Shown: positions 9,519 through 19,759, counted from the first letter of the stretch. The stretch: 64,000 bases of DNA from Cellulomonas sp. SLBN-39 (GCF_006715865.1 NZ_VFOA01000001.1:3968001-4032000), one strand, 5' to 3'. A program made the numbers and translations. The notes: a model not told the origin generated them from the sequence alone.

Positions 9519-12500
9519 TCAGCTGCGCCGGGGCAGGAGCGTCAGGGCGGCGGCGTCGCTGGCGGCCGTGCCCTCGGCGTTGCGGAACACCGCGCGGTAG
9601 GACGTGCCCGCGGCGAGCGCGCTCACCCGCACCCGCAGCGTCGTGCTGCACGCACCCGGCACGTCCACCCACCGGCCGCCGCCACGACGCACCTGCCACC
9701 GCACCGCCGGCTCGGGGTACCCCGACGCGGACGCGGTGAACGTCGCCCACGTGCCGACCCGGGCCGTCACCGGCTCCGGGTGCTCGAGCACCTGCGGCGC
9801 GGCGCGCTCGACGCGCAGCCGGACGGTCCCGGTGGTCGCCGAGCCCGACGCGTTGGTGAACACCGCCCGGTACCGCGCCCCGTCGACGGCACGCGAGGCC
9901 ACGACCTCGAGGGTCGTCGACGTCGCGCCCGCCACGTCCTTCCACCCGCGGTGGCCGCGCACCTGCCACTGCACGGACGGCACGGGCACGCCGGACGCGG
10001 CCGCGGTGAACGTGGCGGTCCCGCCCCGGGGTGCGACGGCGTCCGTCGGCTGCGTCGTCACCGTCGGCGCGACCGCGAGCACCGAGCCGTCGCCCTGGTC
10101 GGCGACGAACGACGCGACCCACGAGAGCGCGGAGTTCCAGTTGACGGTGATCTCGTTGGACGCCCACGAGCTGATCTCGTCGAGGTAGCACGTGGCGGGG
10201 GCGCAGCCCTCGGTGAACGCGGCCTGCATCGTCGGGTCCCACGTCCCGCTCAGCGAGTTCGGGCCGCCCGCGAGCGAGCCCGGCGGCGGGTGCGGCAGCG
10301 ACGGGTCGAGCTGGGCGGCGAACCACCGCGAGTGCTGGTTCTCGGAGGCGACGGTGCCCCAGCCGGTGACGTACGACCGGTTGAGCGCGTTGCGCCCGAA
10401 CAGGTAGTCCAGGCCCTCGAGCACGCCCCGCAGGTACTGCGCGTCGCCGGTCAGGTCGTACGCCGTGGCGACCACCACGAGGATGTTGGCCACCGACGAG
10501 TTGGATCCCCAGTCGTACGCGCCGGTCGTCGGCGAGTACACCGAGCCCCACGGCTGGTCGCCCTGCGCGGCGAGGTACGCGTCCGCGGCCTCGACCACCG
10601 ACGTCCGGACGGCACCACGGTCGGGCAGGTCGTTGGGCACCGTCGCGAGGCTGAGGCGGCCGAGGGCGCCCGTGCTGCCCCAGGAGAACCCGCCGCCGTC
10701 GAAGACGACGCCGGTGTGGGTCGGGTTCGCGGTGAGGTCGTCGGCGAACCGCTGCTCCCCCGTCGTGACGTACAGCTCGGCCGCCGCCCAGTAGAACTCG
10801 TCGGTCACGTTCGCGTCGTCGTAGGGGCCGCCGCCGTCGGCGCCCGCCGCGGCCGGGGCGTACACCTCGGGGTGCGCCAGCGCCGCCTCGTACGTCGAGC
10901 GGGCCGTGGCGAGCAGCGTCGCGGCGAACTCCTCGTCGTAGGCCTCGAACAGGCGCGCGCCCTGCGCCGCGACCGCGGACAGGTTGAGCGTCGCGGCCGT
11001 CGACGGGCGGTGCAGCGAACGCGCCTGCGGGTCGTCGGCGGGCAGCAGGGGCAGCCCCGTCCAGCCCTCGTCGTGGATCTTGTGGTGCACCATCCCGGCG
11101 TACTCGCCGGACGGCACGACCATCTTGAGCATCCACTCCAGCTCCCAGCGCGCCTCGTCCAGCACGTCCGGCACGCCGTCGCCGTGCTCGGGCACGTCCA
11201 GCGTGCCGTCGTCGAGCGCGCCCGCCCGCGCGGTGGGCGCGGTGAGGGTGCGCTCGTAGGTCGACATCAGCTGGGCCACCGCGATGCCGCCGTTGACGAC
11301 GTACTTGCCGTGGTCGCCCGCGTCGTACCAGCCGCCGGTCACGTCGAGCGTGTAGTCGCAGGTCCAGCCGTCGTAGTAGTCGCGCGGCCCGATGCACGGC
11401 ACGTCCGTGTCGCCACGGTTCGGGGCGACACCCACGTGACCGGCCTCCCGGGCGTACGCCTCCCCCACGACCGACGCCTCGATGTCGGTGCCGGAGCGCG
11501 CGAGGTAGAAGTAGTTCAGCGCGTCGTAGCGCAGCTGGGCGTACAGGTCCGCGTCGATCGCGAACGGGTGGCTCGTCTCGCCGTCGGCCACGAGCGTGAA
11601 GCCCGTGCCGGTGGCGTGGACGTCGGTCAGGTCCAGCACGTGCACGTCCTGCCCGGACGAGGCGTCGGCGCCGACCGGCTGGGACGTGCCGGTCGCGACC
11701 TCGGTCCCGTCGGAGTCGAGCAGCTGCCAGGCCACGGGCTCGGTGGCGTCGGTGACGAGGGTCGCGCGCTTGGGGCCCTGCGGCAGGTAGCCGACCTGGT
11801 TGACGCGCACGCGGGGCCCGGTGTCGGGCTCGTAGGGCGGCGGCGGGGTCGCCGACGTGGTCAAGGAGATCTCCTGGACGCAGAAGGTGTACGGCGCCTG
11901 CTTGCCCAGGTGGACGGCCACCTGACCGGGCGCGGTGCCGTCGGACGGGAACGACAGGGCGGCGGTGAACGGGTACTCGAGCGTCGTGGTCGACGTGCCG
12001 AGGGTCGCCGCCCCCTGGTCGAGGACCGTGCGGTACGCGCCGCCGCCCTCGCCGACCAGGACCCGGACCGGCGTGGAGGGCTCGGTCCGGCCGGTCACGC
12101 TCAGCACGTAGTTCTGGCCCTCCTCGACCGGCAGACCGGTGAACGAGAGCCCGGCGTCCCAGGGGTTGGCGTTCCCGCCGGGGACCGCGACGCACATCTC
12201 GCCGTCCGCGAAGGTCGGCTCGGCCGTGCCGTACAGCCCCCACGGCCCGAGCCCGTCGGCGAACGACGTCTGCGGGAGCAGCTCGCTGTCGCTCGTCAGG
12301 GAGACGTCGTCGAGGCAGAACGTCCACGCGTCGGGCGTGAACCCGCCGAGCTGGAAGGCGATCTGCCCCTCCGGCTGCTCGTCCGTCGGGGCCGCGGGGT
12401 ACGTCGCCGCGGCCGTGAACGTCTCCTCGACGGGCGTCGGCTCCGACGTCAGCGCGGGGCTCGTGTCGAGGACCGTGCCGTACGGGGCGCCGTTCTGCCC

Positions 12501-12818
12501 GACGAGCGCACGGATCGTGACGTCGGTCGACGCCGTGGCCGTGTACGCGAGGGTGTACGTCGTGCCCTCGTCGACGGCCACGCCGTTGAGCACGACGCCC
12601 ACCGCGTACTGCGCGGAGCCGGCGGGGACGTCGACGCAGAACGCGCCGCTGCTCGTGTCGGCCTCGCCCGCGGTGCCGTACGCCACCCAGCCGCCGGGGC
12701 CGTCGTCGAACCCGTCGTCCACGGCGGCGGCGGGCACGAGGCCTGCCAGCACCATCGCCGCGGCGCCCACCACGGCTCCTGCGGCCGCCCGGGCGTGCGG
12801 CCCCCTGTGTCGCGTCAT
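9519..12818 (-). CDS. cenC: Secreted GH9 endoglucanase with two CBM4 modules (CenC-like)
   Basis: A 1099-residue protein. It has a Sec signal peptide (charged start, hydrophobic core, cleavage near residues 30-33). Two tandem family 4 carbohydrate-binding modules follow (about 35-178 and 185-325); the first contains GWVAYGTAGEADTSSGAF and GSAQYAVGVVLNGVA. Then come a GH9 N-terminal Ig-like domain (about 335-425), a GH9 catalytic domain (about 425-910) and two Ig-like C-terminal repeats (about 915-1099). Catalytic features are the GGWYDAGDHGK Asp pair near 499-502, ENQHSRWF near 826-833 and the acid Glu in ASNEITVNWNS near 889. Length and order match C. fimi endoglucanase C. It would cleave amorphous cellulose outside the cell. 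GAGGGG precedes the ATG. Confidence 0.95.
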   Translation of the reverse strand: MTRHRGPHARAAAGAVVGAAAMVLAGLVPAAAVDDGFDDGPGGWVAYGTAGEADTSSGAFCVDVPAGSAQYAVGVVLNGVAVDEGTTYTLAYTATASTDVTIRALVGQNGAPYGTVLDTSPALTSEPTPVEETFTAAATYPAAPTDEQPEGQIAFQLGGFTPDAWTFCLDDVSLTSDSELLPQTSFADGLGPWGLYGTAEPTFADGEMCVAVPGGNANPWDAGLSFTGLPVEEGQNYVLSVTGRTEPSTPVRVLVGEGGGAYRTVLDQGAATLGTSTTTLEYPFTAALSFPSDGTAPGQVAVHLGKQAPYTFCVQEISLTTSATPPPPYEPDTGPRVRVNQVGYLPQGPKRATLVTDATEPVAWQLLDSDGTEVATGTSQPVGADASSGQDVHVLDLTDVHATGTGFTLVADGETSHPFAIDADLYAQLRYDALNYFYLARSGTDIEASVVGEAYAREAGHVGVAPNRGDTDVPCIGPRDYYDGWTCDYTLDVTGGWYDAGDHGKYVVNGGIAVAQLMSTYERTLTAPTARAGALDDGTLDVPEHGDGVPDVLDEARWELEWMLKMVVPSGEYAGMVHHKIHDEGWTGLPLLPADDPQARSLHRPSTAATLNLSAVAAQGARLFEAYDEEFAATLLATARSTYEAALAHPEVYAPAAAGADGGGPYDDANVTDEFYWAAAELYVTTGEQRFADDLTANPTHTGVVFDGGGFSWGSTGALGRLSLATVPNDLPDRGAVRTSVVEAADAYLAAQGDQPWGSVYSPTTGAYDWGSNSSVANILVVVATAYDLTGDAQYLRGVLEGLDYLFGRNALNRSYVTGWGTVASENQHSRWFAAQLDPSLPHPPPGSLAGGPNSLSGTWDPTMQAAFTEGCAPATCYLDEISSWASNEITVNWNSALSWVASFVADQGDGSVLAVAPTVTTQPTDAVAPRGGTATFTAAASGVPVPSVQWQVRGHRGWKDVAGATSTTLEVVASRAVDGARYRAVFTNASGSATTGTVRLRVERAAPQVLEHPEPVTARVGTWATFTASASGYPEPAVRWQVRRGGGRWVDVPGACSTTLRVRVSALAAGTSYRAVFRNAEGTAASDAAALTLLPRRS

Positions 12819-12866
12819 CTCGTCCCCCTCGCGGGCGCCGCACGACGGTGTGCGACGACGTCGGTC

Positions 12867-12872
12867 AGGCTA
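12867..12872 (-). promoter_or_regulatory. cenC: Candidate -10 element (TAGCCT) of the cellulase promoter
   Basis: TAGCCT on the minus strand fits TANNNT. It lies about 49 bases before the cellulase ATG, leaving space for a leader with the GAGGGG ribosome binding site. The palindrome at 12912-12921 is about 40 bases upstream. Confidence 0.4.
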
Positions 12873-12911
12873 GGGGCGCGTCCGGGACCGCGGAAGCCCG
12901 GCGGCGGGACG

Positions 12912-12921
12912 TAAACGTTTA
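12912..12921. promoter_or_regulatory. Palindromic operator candidate TAAACGTTTA upstream of the cellulase
   Basis: A perfect 10-bp palindrome with a central CG, AT-rich in an otherwise about 75-80% GC setting. It lies about 94 bases before the cellulase ATG. LacI-family repressors, which often control cellulase genes in actinobacteria, bind palindromes with a central CG. No regulator gene is adjacent. Confidence 0.5.
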
Positions 12922-12964
12922 GGCACCCTCTGCCAGCGGACCCGGGCCGAGCGGGGGCTGCGCG

Positions 12965-13975
12965 TCAGGCCGGGGCGAAGACGACGAGCGGCCGGACCCC
13001 GGTGCCGCGCAGCGCGACCACCGCGACGAGCGAGCCGTCGGGTCCGATCGCGGCCGTCGGCCCCTCGTCGCCGGGACCGGCGCCGATCGCCTGCCCGTAG
13101 GACAGGGCGCGCGCCTCGGGCTCGCTCAGCTCGCGCACCGGCAGCGCGGCGCGCGCGGCGTCGGCCAGCGGCAGGACGGTGACGGGCTCGTCCACGGGAG
13201 CGGCGGCGAGGTCGTCGAGCGTCCGCGCCGCACCGAGCGCGTAGCCGCCGACGCGGGTGCGCCGCAGGGCGGTCAGGTGACCGCCGACGCCGAGGGCGTC
13301 CCCGAGGTCGCGGGCGATCGCGCGCACGTAGGTGCCCGACGAGCAGGTGACGCGCACGTCGACGTCGAGCACGGCGACCGTGCTGCCGTCGGGTGCCTCG
13401 ACCTGCGCCGTCCGGACGTCCACGACGTCGAGGCGGGCGACCGTGACGGGCCGTGCGGCGAGCTCGACGGTCTCGCCCGCCCGGACGCGGGCGTAGGCCC
13501 GCTGCCCGTCGACCTTGAGCGCGGAGACCGCGCTCGGCACCTGGAGGACGTCGCCCGTGAGCGGCAGCGCGGCGGCCTCGACCTGGGCCCGGTCGACCCC
13601 GGAGGCGTCCCGGACCGTCAGGACGTCGCCCTCGGCGTCCTCGGTCGTGGTGGTCACGCCCAGGCGCACGGTGGCGTCGTAGTCCTTGTCGGCGCCGGAG
13701 ACGTAGGTGAGCAGCCGGGTGGCCCGCCCGACACCGACGACGAGCACACCGGTGGCCATGGGGTCGAGGGTGCCGCCGTGCCCGACCTTGCGCGTGCCGG
13801 CGATGCCGCGCATGCGCGCGACGACGTCGTGGCTGGTCCAGCCCTGGGGCTTGTCGACCACGACGACCCCGTCGGCGGCGGTGGGCCGCCGCGGGGGGCG
13901 GGGTGCGTCGGGGTCACGGACCTGCCGCGGCCGGTCGCGGTCGCGCGGTTCCCGGCGTGCGCCGGGTGCGCTCAC
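12965..13975 (-). CDS. truB: tRNA pseudouridine(55) synthase
   Basis: A 336-residue protein that makes pseudouridine 55 in the T-loop of tRNAs. [15 protein letters not shown] and the catalytic GTLDPMATG motif (Asp near 71) are present. [10 protein letters not shown] and [14 protein letters not shown] motifs lead into a C-terminal PUA-like part. About 35 charged residues precede the family core, and an internal start cannot be excluded. The GTG at 13975 overlaps the rbfA stop in GTGA. It is the last gene of the rimP-nusA-infB-rbfA-truB group. Confidence 0.97.
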   Translation of the reverse strand: MSAPGARREPRDRDRPRQVRDPDAPRPPRRPTAADGVVVVDKPQGWTSHDVVARMRGIAGTRKVGHGGTLDPMATGVLVVGVGRATRLLTYVSGADKDYDATVRLGVTTTTEDAEGDVLTVRDASGVDRAQVEAAALPLTGDVLQVPSAVSALKVDGQRAYARVRAGETVELAARPVTVARLDVVDVRTAQVEAPDGSTVAVLDVDVRVTCSSGTYVRAIARDLGDALGVGGHLTALRRTRVGGYALGAARTLDDLAAAPVDEPVTVLPLADAARAALPVRELSEPEARALSYGQAIGAGPGDEGPTAAIGPDGSLVAVVALRGTGVRPLVVFAPA

Positions 13976-14412
13976 CCGGCGTCCTCGTCGTCCTCGTCGC
14001 GGTGCCGGTAGGGGTCGGCGTCGCCCGCGGGCCTGGCCTGCGCGGCGAGCGCGGCCACCTGGGCGTCACGGCGCGCCGCCTCGGAGAGCGCGGCCTCGAG
14101 GTGCGCGGCGGTCTCGGGGACGGCGTCGAGGTGGAACGCGAGCGTCGGCGTGAGCCGGATGCCCGTCTGCTTGCCGACCTCGGAGCGGATCAGCCCCTTG
14201 GCGCTCTCGAGCGCGGCCGCGGAGCCGGCCCGGGCCTCCTCGTCGCCGAGGACGGTGTAGTAGATGTCCGCGTGCTGCAGGTCACCGGTGACGCGCACGT
14301 CGGTGACCGTGACGAACCCGAGCCGCGGGTCCTTCACGCGGGTGTCGATCATGCGGGCGACGACCTGCTGCACCCGCTCGGCGAGCTTGCGCGCCCGTGC
14401 TGTGTCTGCCAT
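13972..14412 (-). CDS. rbfA: 30S ribosome-binding factor A
   Basis: A 146-residue protein that assists late 16S rRNA and 30S maturation. The KH-type core includes [27 protein letters not shown] (seen as [15 protein letters not shown] and [10 protein letters not shown]), [13 protein letters not shown] and [13 protein letters not shown]. An acidic tail ends in DEDDEDAG. The ATG at 14412 is the natural family start. The gene is 182 bases after infB and overlaps truB by four bases. Confidence 0.97.
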   Translation of the reverse strand: MADTARARKLAERVQQVVARMIDTRVKDPRLGFVTVTDVRVTGDLQHADIYYTVLGDEEARAGSAAALESAKGLIRSEVGKQTGIRLTPTLAFHLDAVPETAAHLEAALSEAARRDAQVAALAAQARPAGDADPYRHRDEDDEDAG

Positions 14413-14594
14413 GTGTGATCTCGTCTCTTCTGACCCTCTGCCCGCCGGCGGCGGGACGACGAACGAGGCCGACCGCAGGGAGGGGGCGGCGGGCCGTGGT
14501 GGGCCTGGCACGGGCCGCCAGGCCCGCGGTAGGCCCGCCGCTCCCTCCCGGAGGTCGGCCGGGGGTGGGTGTCGCCACCCACCCCCGTCGGACG

Positions 14595-17522
14595 TCAGCT
14601 GCGGGGCTTCTCCCGCATCTCGAACGTCTGGATGACGTCCTCGACGCGCAGGTCGTTGTACGACCCGAGGCCGATGCCGCACTCGTAGCCCTCGCGGACC
14701 TCGGTGGCGTCGTCCTTGAACCGCTTGAGCGACTCGATCGTGAGGTTGTCGGCGATGACCTTGCCGCCCCGCAGCACGCGTGCCTTGGAGTTGCGGCGGA
14801 TCTCCCCGGAGCGCACGAGCGCACCGGCGATGTTGCCGAGCTTGGAGGAGCGGAAGATCTCGCGGATCTCGGCGGTGCCGAGCTGCGCCTCCTCGTACTC
14901 CGGCTTGAGCATGCCCTTGAGGGCCGCCTCGACGTCGTCGATCGCCTGGTAGATGACCGAGTAGAAGCGCACGTCGACGCCCTCGCGGTCGGCGAGCTCC
15001 TCGACGCGCTCCGCGTACTTGACGTTGAACCCGATGATGATCGCGTTGTCGACCGTCGCCAGGTTGACGTCGTTCTGCGTGATGGCACCGACGCCGCGGT
15101 GGATGACGCGCAGGGCGACCTCCTCGCCGACGTCGATCTTCATCAGCGCGTCCTCGAGCGCCTCGACGGCACCCGACACGTCGCCCTTGAGGACGAGGTT
15201 GAGCGTCTCGACCTTGCCCAGCTGGAGCGCCTGCGTGAAGTCCTCGAGGCTGATGCGCTTGCGACGCTTGGCCAGGAGGGCGGCACGCTCGGCCGCCTCG
15301 CGCTTCTCCGCGATCTGCCGCGCGGTCCGCTCGTCCGGCGCCACGAGGAACGTGTCGCCGGCGCTCGGGACCGAGGCCAGGCCGAGGACCTGCACCGGAC
15401 GGGCCGGGCCGGCCTCGGCGACGGTCTCGCCGTGCTCGTCGAACATCGCACGGACGCGGCCGTGGGCCGTGCCCGCGACGATCGCGTCGCCGACGTGCAG
15501 CGTGCCGGACTGGACCAGCACGGTGGCGACCGCGCCGCGACCCTTGTCGAGGTTGGCCTCGACGGCCACGCCGCGGGCGTCCTTGTCGGGGTTGGCCCGC
15601 AGGTCCAGCGACGCGTCGGCGGTCAGCAGGACGGCCTCGAGGAGGTCGTCGATGCCGGTGCGCTTCAGCGCCGAGATGTTGACGAACATCGTGTCGCCGC
15701 CGTACTCCTCGGCCACGAGGTTGTACTCGGTGAGCTGCTGGCGGATCTTGTCGGGGTTGGCCCCCTCCTTGTCCACCTTGTTGACCGCGACGACGATCGG
15801 CACGTTGGCCGACTGCGCGTGGTTGAGCGCCTCGATCGTCTGGGGCATCACGCCGTCGTCCGCCGCGACCACCAGGATCGCGATGTCGGTGACCTGCGCA
15901 CCACGGGCACGCATGGCGGTGAACGCCTCGTGGCCCGGGGTGTCGATGAAGGTCAGGGCACGGTCGGTGCCCTCGTGCGTGGTGTGCACCTGGTACGCAC
16001 CGATGTGCTGCGTGATGCCGCCGGCCTCGCCCGCGACGACGTCCGTGGACCGGATCGCGTCGAGCAGCTTGGTCTTGCCGTGGTCGACGTGACCCATGAC
16101 GGTGACCACCGGCGGGCGCGCGACGAGGTCCTCGTCGCCCTCGCCCTCGAGCTCGGCGTCCAGGTCGATGTCGAAGGACCCGAGCAGCTCGCGGTCCTCC
16201 TCCTCGGCCGAGACCATCTCGATCACGTAGCCGAGCTCGGTCGCGAGCGCGCCGAACGTGTCCTCGTCGAGGGACTGCGTGGCCGTGGCCATCTCGCCGA
16301 GGTGGAAGAGCACGGTCACGAGCGAGGCCGGGTTGGCGTCGATCTTGTCCGCGAAGTCGTTGAGCGAGGACCCGTGCCGGAGCCGGACGACGGTCGTGCC
16401 GTTGCCGCGCGGGACGGACACGCCGCCCAGCGACGGCGCCTGCATCTGCTCGAACTCCTGGCGCTTGGCCCGCTTCGACTTGCGCCCGCGGACGGGACGC
16501 CCGCCGGCACGGCCGAACGCACCCTGCGTGCTGCCGCGACCGGCGCCGCCGGGACGACCGCCGCCACCGGGACGACCGGCGAAGCCGCCGCCACCCGCGC
16601 CGGGGGCACCGCCACCGCCGCCGGGACGACCGCCGAAGCCGCCACGACCGCCGCCGCCACCCGGGCCGCCGCGACCGGCACCGGCCGGACGCTCGCCGGG
16701 ACGACCGACGCCGCTCGAGGTGCGGCCGGGCATCATGCCGGGGTTGGGACGCGGGCCGCCGGGGCGCGGGGCCGCCGGACGGGGGCCGCCCGGGCGGTCG
16801 CCCGACGCGGCCGCGGGTGCGCCCTCGGCCTGACGCCGGTCACCGGGGCGGGGCATGCCCTGGGACGGCGCGAACGGGTTGTTGCCCGGACGGGGGCCGC
16901 CGGGACGCGGACCGCCCGGACGGGGGCCCCCGGGACGGTCGCCGCCGCCCGTGCGCTCGCCGCCGGGACGCTCACGGTCGCCGCCCTGACGGGGCATGCC
17001 CTGGGACGGCGCGAACGGGTTGTTGCCCGGGCGCGCGGCGGGCGTGCGCGGACCGGGTCGGGCGCCGGGGGTGCTCGTCCCGGCGGCGCGGGGCGTCGCC
17101 GGGCGCGGCGCGGGGGCCGCGGGGCGGGCGGCCGGCGCCTGCGGGGCGGGCGCCTCGGCCGCCGGGGCGGCCGGTGCGGGCTGCGGGGCCGCGGGAGCGG
17201 CCGGCGCGGGTGCTGCTGCCGCTGCCGGTGCTGCCGGAGCGGGCGCCGACGGAGCCGCCGCGGCGGCGGGCGCCGGAGCGGCGGGACGTGCTGCGGGCGC
17301 GGGCGCCGGCGCCGCGGGGCGCGCGGGAGCCGGCTTCGGCGCGGACGAGCCGTTGCCGGAGCCACCCACGGGGTAGGTGTCGCGCAGCTTGCGCACGACG
17401 GGCGGCTCGATCGTCGAGGACGCCGAGCGGACGAACTCCCCGAGCTCGTTCAGCTTGGTCATGATGGTCTTGCTGTCGACCCCGAGCTCCTTGGCGAGCT
17501 CGTAGACGCGGACCTTGGCCAC
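14595..17522 (-). CDS. infB: Translation initiation factor IF-2
   Basis: A 975-residue protein that brings initiator tRNA to the 30S subunit and promotes subunit joining. An IF2 N-terminal helical domain (1-50, [18 protein letters not shown]) is followed by a long Pro/Ala/Gly/Arg-rich linker (about 55-350) in which [12 protein letters not shown] occurs twice (near 163 and 210). A second N domain precedes the GTPase domain (G1 GHVDHGKT near 475-482, DTPGHEAF near 525, NKVDK near 578), then domains II-IV. The start is GTG with GGAGAG upstream. The linker is long, as in other actinobacteria. Three 14-bp repeats lie in its upstream region. Confidence 0.98.
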   Translation of the reverse strand: MAKVRVYELAKELGVDSKTIMTKLNELGEFVRSASSTIEPPVVRKLRDTYPVGGSGNGSSAPKPAPARPAAPAPAPAARPAAPAPAAAAAPSAPAPAAPAAAAAPAPAAPAAPQPAPAAPAAEAPAPQAPAARPAAPAPRPATPRAAGTSTPGARPGPRTPAARPGNNPFAPSQGMPRQGGDRERPGGERTGGGDRPGGPRPGGPRPGGPRPGNNPFAPSQGMPRPGDRRQAEGAPAAASGDRPGGPRPAAPRPGGPRPNPGMMPGRTSSGVGRPGERPAGAGRGGPGGGGGRGGFGGRPGGGGGAPGAGGGGFAGRPGGGGRPGGAGRGSTQGAFGRAGGRPVRGRKSKRAKRQEFEQMQAPSLGGVSVPRGNGTTVVRLRHGSSLNDFADKIDANPASLVTVLFHLGEMATATQSLDEDTFGALATELGYVIEMVSAEEEDRELLGSFDIDLDAELEGEGDEDLVARPPVVTVMGHVDHGKTKLLDAIRSTDVVAGEAGGITQHIGAYQVHTTHEGTDRALTFIDTPGHEAFTAMRARGAQVTDIAILVVAADDGVMPQTIEALNHAQSANVPIVVAVNKVDKEGANPDKIRQQLTEYNLVAEEYGGDTMFVNISALKRTGIDDLLEAVLLTADASLDLRANPDKDARGVAVEANLDKGRGAVATVLVQSGTLHVGDAIVAGTAHGRVRAMFDEHGETVAEAGPARPVQVLGLASVPSAGDTFLVAPDERTARQIAEKREAAERAALLAKRRKRISLEDFTQALQLGKVETLNLVLKGDVSGAVEALEDALMKIDVGEEVALRVIHRGVGAITQNDVNLATVDNAIIIGFNVKYAERVEELADREGVDVRFYSVIYQAIDDVEAALKGMLKPEYEEAQLGTAEIREIFRSSKLGNIAGALVRSGEIRRNSKARVLRGGKVIADNLTIESLKRFKDDATEVREGYECGIGLGSYNDLRVEDVIQTFEMREKPRS

Positions 17523-17568
17523 ATCTCTCCTGTCTCGGTCCGCCCGGACAGGTCGGACCGTCGTTAGT

Positions 17569-17610
17569 GCTGGGTACTCATCGCTGGGTACTCATCGGTG
17601 CGTGCTCATC
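17569..17610 (-). repeat. Three tandem 14-bp repeats in the infB leader
   Basis: GCTGGGTACTCATC occurs at 17569-17582 and 17583-17596 with no difference. A degenerate third copy, GGTGCGTGCTCATC, is at 17597-17610 and a partial fourth begins at 17611. They lie 47-88 bases before the infB GTG, on the transcribed minus strand as GATGAGTACCCAGC units. Confidence 0.8.
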
Positions 17611-17682
17611 GGGTAGCCATCGGCTTCCAGACCCGCTTTCCCTGTCGGCGGTCGACGTCGGACCTCGTCCGGCGTCGTTCGT

Positions 17683-17973
17683 TCACTGCTGGTCGTGACC
17701 TGCGTGCCGTGCCACGGCAGCGGCGAGCACCTCCCCCCCGAGGGGCCCCGCGTGGCGCAGGGCCCGCGGGAAGGCCCGCCGGCGGACGGCGAGCTCGAGG
17801 CAGTGCAGGTCGGGGTGGAGCCAGGCTCCCCTCCCCGGCATCCGGCGGCGCTCGTCCACGACGAGCACGGGATCTCCCGCGTCGTCGTGACCCAGCACCA
17901 CCCTCAGCAGGGACGACCGGTGGGCGGTCGCACGACACCCCACGCACGTGCGGGCAGGACCCTGGTCGGGCAC
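17683..17973 (-). CDS. ylxR: YlxR-family RNA-binding protein
   Basis: A 96-residue protein with the family core ARTCVGCRATAHRSSLLRVV, the R-x-x-P-G-R-G-A-W-L motif (RRMPGRGAWLHPDLHCLE) and a C-terminal helix AVRRRAFPRAL. YlxR proteins are small basic proteins, usually encoded between nusA and infB as here, with proposed roles in RNA binding and RNase P modulation. The GTG at 17973 puts the core about eight residues from the start. An in-frame GTG at 18009 is also possible. Neither has a clear ribosome binding site. Confidence 0.86.
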   Translation of the reverse strand: MPDQGPARTCVGCRATAHRSSLLRVVLGHDDAGDPVLVVDERRRMPGRGAWLHPDLHCLELAVRRRAFPRALRHAGPLGGEVLAAAVARHAGHDQQ

Positions 17974-18056
17974 GGGAGGTGCGGGATCTGGGGTCCGCCT
18001 GCGCGGCACGGGGAGCCGGTCGTCCGGCCCAGCCTCGGAGAGTCTACCGCGCCGGG

Positions 18057-19133
18057 TCACCGTGCGTGACCGGAGCGCCCGTCCTGCCCGCTGCTCGCGG
18101 CTTGGTCCGCCCGGCCGGCGGGCCGATCGTCGGGCGCGGCACCGGCGTCGCCGTCCTGGTCCTGCGCGTCGGACCTGATGTCGATGCGCCAGCCGGTGAG
18201 CTTGGCGGCGAGGCGCGCGTTCTGGCCCTCCTTGCCGATCGCGAGCGACAGCTGGTAGTCGGGCACGACGACGCGCGCGGCCCGCGCGACCGGGTCGACG
18301 ACCGTGACCTGCAGCACGCGGGCCGGCGACAGCGCGTGCGCGACCATCTGCGCCGGGTCGTCGGAGTGGTCGACGATGTCGATCTTCTCGCCGTGCAGCT
18401 CGGCCATGACGGCGCGCACGCGGCCACCCATCGGGCCGATGCACGCGCCCTTGGCGTTCACCCCCGCGACGTTCGCCCGGACCGACATCTTGGTGCGGTG
18501 ACCGGCCTCGCGGGCCATCGCCATGATCTCGACCGTGCCGTCGGCGATCTCGGGGACCTCGAGCTCGAAGAGCCGCCGCACGAGGTTCGGGTGCGTGCGC
18601 GACAGCGTGATCTGCGGCCCGCGGGGGCCGCGGGCCACGTCGAGCACGTACGCCCGCAGACGCTCGCCGTGCACGTACTTCTCGCCCGGGACCTGCTCGT
18701 GCGCCGGCAGCACGGCCTCGACTCCGCCGACGTCGACCATGACCGTGCGCGGGTCGCGACCCTGCTGGATGACGCCGCCGAGCACCTCGCCCGCACGGCC
18801 GCGGAAGGCCCCCAGCACCTGGTCGTCCTCGGCGTCGCGCAGCCGCTGCACGATGACCTGCCGCGCGGTCGCGGTCGCGATGCGCCCGAAGCCCGCGGGG
18901 GTGTCGTCGAACTCGGGCGTCGCCGCCTCGGGGTCCTCGGGGTCGGGCTGCTCGCGCGCCCACACGGTCACGTGCCCGCTGCGCCGGTCCACCTCGACGC
19001 GGGCGCGCTGCTGCGCACCGGGCGTGTGGTGGTAGGCCGAGAGCAGCGCCTGCTCGATCGCCTCGACGAGCACGCCGAGGTCGATCTCCCGCTCGCGCTC
19101 GATGAGGCGCAGCGCCGCCATGTCGATGTCCAC
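18057..19133 (-). CDS. nusA: Transcription termination/antitermination factor NusA
   Basis: A 358-residue protein. It has an RNA polymerase-binding N-terminal domain (1-130, [24 protein letters not shown], seen as [13 protein letters not shown] and [14 protein letters not shown]), an S1 domain (about 135-205) and two KH domains. The latter contain [19 protein letters not shown] and the [18 protein letters not shown] motif (seen as [13 protein letters not shown] and KLTGWRIDI). It lacks the C-terminal acidic repeats of enterobacterial NusA, as usual in Gram-positives. The GTG start is one base from the rimP stop, so the two are probably coupled. ylxR and infB follow. Confidence 0.97.
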   Translation of the reverse strand: MDIDMAALRLIEREREIDLGVLVEAIEQALLSAYHHTPGAQQRARVEVDRRSGHVTVWAREQPDPEDPEAATPEFDDTPAGFGRIATATARQVIVQRLRDAEDDQVLGAFRGRAGEVLGGVIQQGRDPRTVMVDVGGVEAVLPAHEQVPGEKYVHGERLRAYVLDVARGPRGPQITLSRTHPNLVRRLFELEVPEIADGTVEIMAMAREAGHRTKMSVRANVAGVNAKGACIGPMGGRVRAVMAELHGEKIDIVDHSDDPAQMVAHALSPARVLQVTVVDPVARAARVVVPDYQLSLAIGKEGQNARLAAKLTGWRIDIRSDAQDQDGDAGAAPDDRPAGRADQAASSGQDGRSGHAR

Positions 19134-19134
19134 G

Positions 19135-19677
19135 TCAGCCTTCTCCAGGTCCGTCGTCGTCCGCGGGCCCCAGCCCGCTCATGTCCACCTCGACGCGCCC
19201 GGCGCGCACGTCGGCCCACACCACCTCGACCGGGGCGCCCTCCCGCACGGGGCGCCCCTTGGCGGGGACCCCGAGGGGCACGACGACCAGGGTCGGCGCG
19301 TCGCCGGCGCCGACGTCGCGCAGACGTCCGCGCACCGAGGTGCCGTCCGTCCGCTCGAGCACGACGAGCCGGCCCGTCGCGCGCCGCCAGTGCCGCGGCT
19401 GCGTCAGCGGCCGGTCCACGCCCGGGCTGCTCACCTCGAGCGTGTAGTGCCCGGCCACGGCGTCGGCCGCGTCGAGCGCGTCGGAGACGGCCCGTGTGAC
19501 CTCGCCGACCCGGTCGAGGTCCAGCTCGGCGTCGGCGTCGTCGACGTCCACCACGACCCGGACGACCGAGCGGGCGCCGGCCCGGACGACCTCCAGGTCC
19601 TCGAGCAGCAGCCCGGCACCGCGCACGGCGGGGTCCACGACCTCACGCACCCGTGCGGCGGACGATGGCGCGACCAT
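19135..19677 (-). CDS. rimP: Ribosome maturation factor RimP
   Basis: A 180-residue protein needed for 30S maturation. The alpha-beta N-terminal domain includes [20 protein letters not shown] (20 residues), the RimP signature, and an SH3-like C-terminal domain follows. The ATG at 19677 is the natural start, with AGGAGG shortly upstream. It is the first gene of the nusA-infB unit. TAGGCT at about 19754-19759 on the minus strand is a possible -10. Confidence 0.95.
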   Translation of the reverse strand: MVAPSSAARVREVVDPAVRGAGLLLEDLEVVRAGARSVVRVVVDVDDADAELDLDRVGEVTRAVSDALDAADAVAGHYTLEVSSPGVDRPLTQPRHWRRATGRLVVLERTDGTSVRGRLRDVGAGDAPTLVVVPLGVPAKGRPVREGAPVEVVWADVRAGRVEVDMSGLGPADDDGPGEG

Positions 19678-19753
19678 GACGCGGCCTCCTGTCGGCTCCC
19701 TCGCGGGCCCTCACGCGCGGAGGACGACCCTTGTGACGTTGTGTGTGCGACCA

Positions 19754-19759
19754 GCCTAA
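19754..19759 (-). promoter_or_regulatory. Candidate -10 element (TAGGCT) for the rimP-nusA-infB unit
   Basis: TAGGCT on the minus strand (AGCCTA on the plus strand) is a typical actinobacterial -10 hexamer. It lies about 77 bases before the rimP ATG. No strong -35 is visible. Confidence 0.4.

Noticed and set aside
9519-12818. Recent horizontal acquisition of the cellulase gene
   Set aside because: No transposase, integrase remnant or flanking repeats, and base use looks like the neighbours. Position alone does not show recent transfer.
9501-12914. A 1137-residue open frame opposite the cellulase gene
   Set aside because: Antisense shadow of a well-supported GH9 gene, with low-complexity Arg/Val/Gly composition and no recognisable motif.
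14397-17567. A 1056-residue open frame opposite infB
   Set aside because: Mirror of the IF2 gene. The long Ala/Gly/Thr runs come from the linker codons on the other strand.
17569-17621. CRISPR-like array upstream of infB
   Set aside because: The 14-bp units are directly adjacent, with no spacers and no cas genes.
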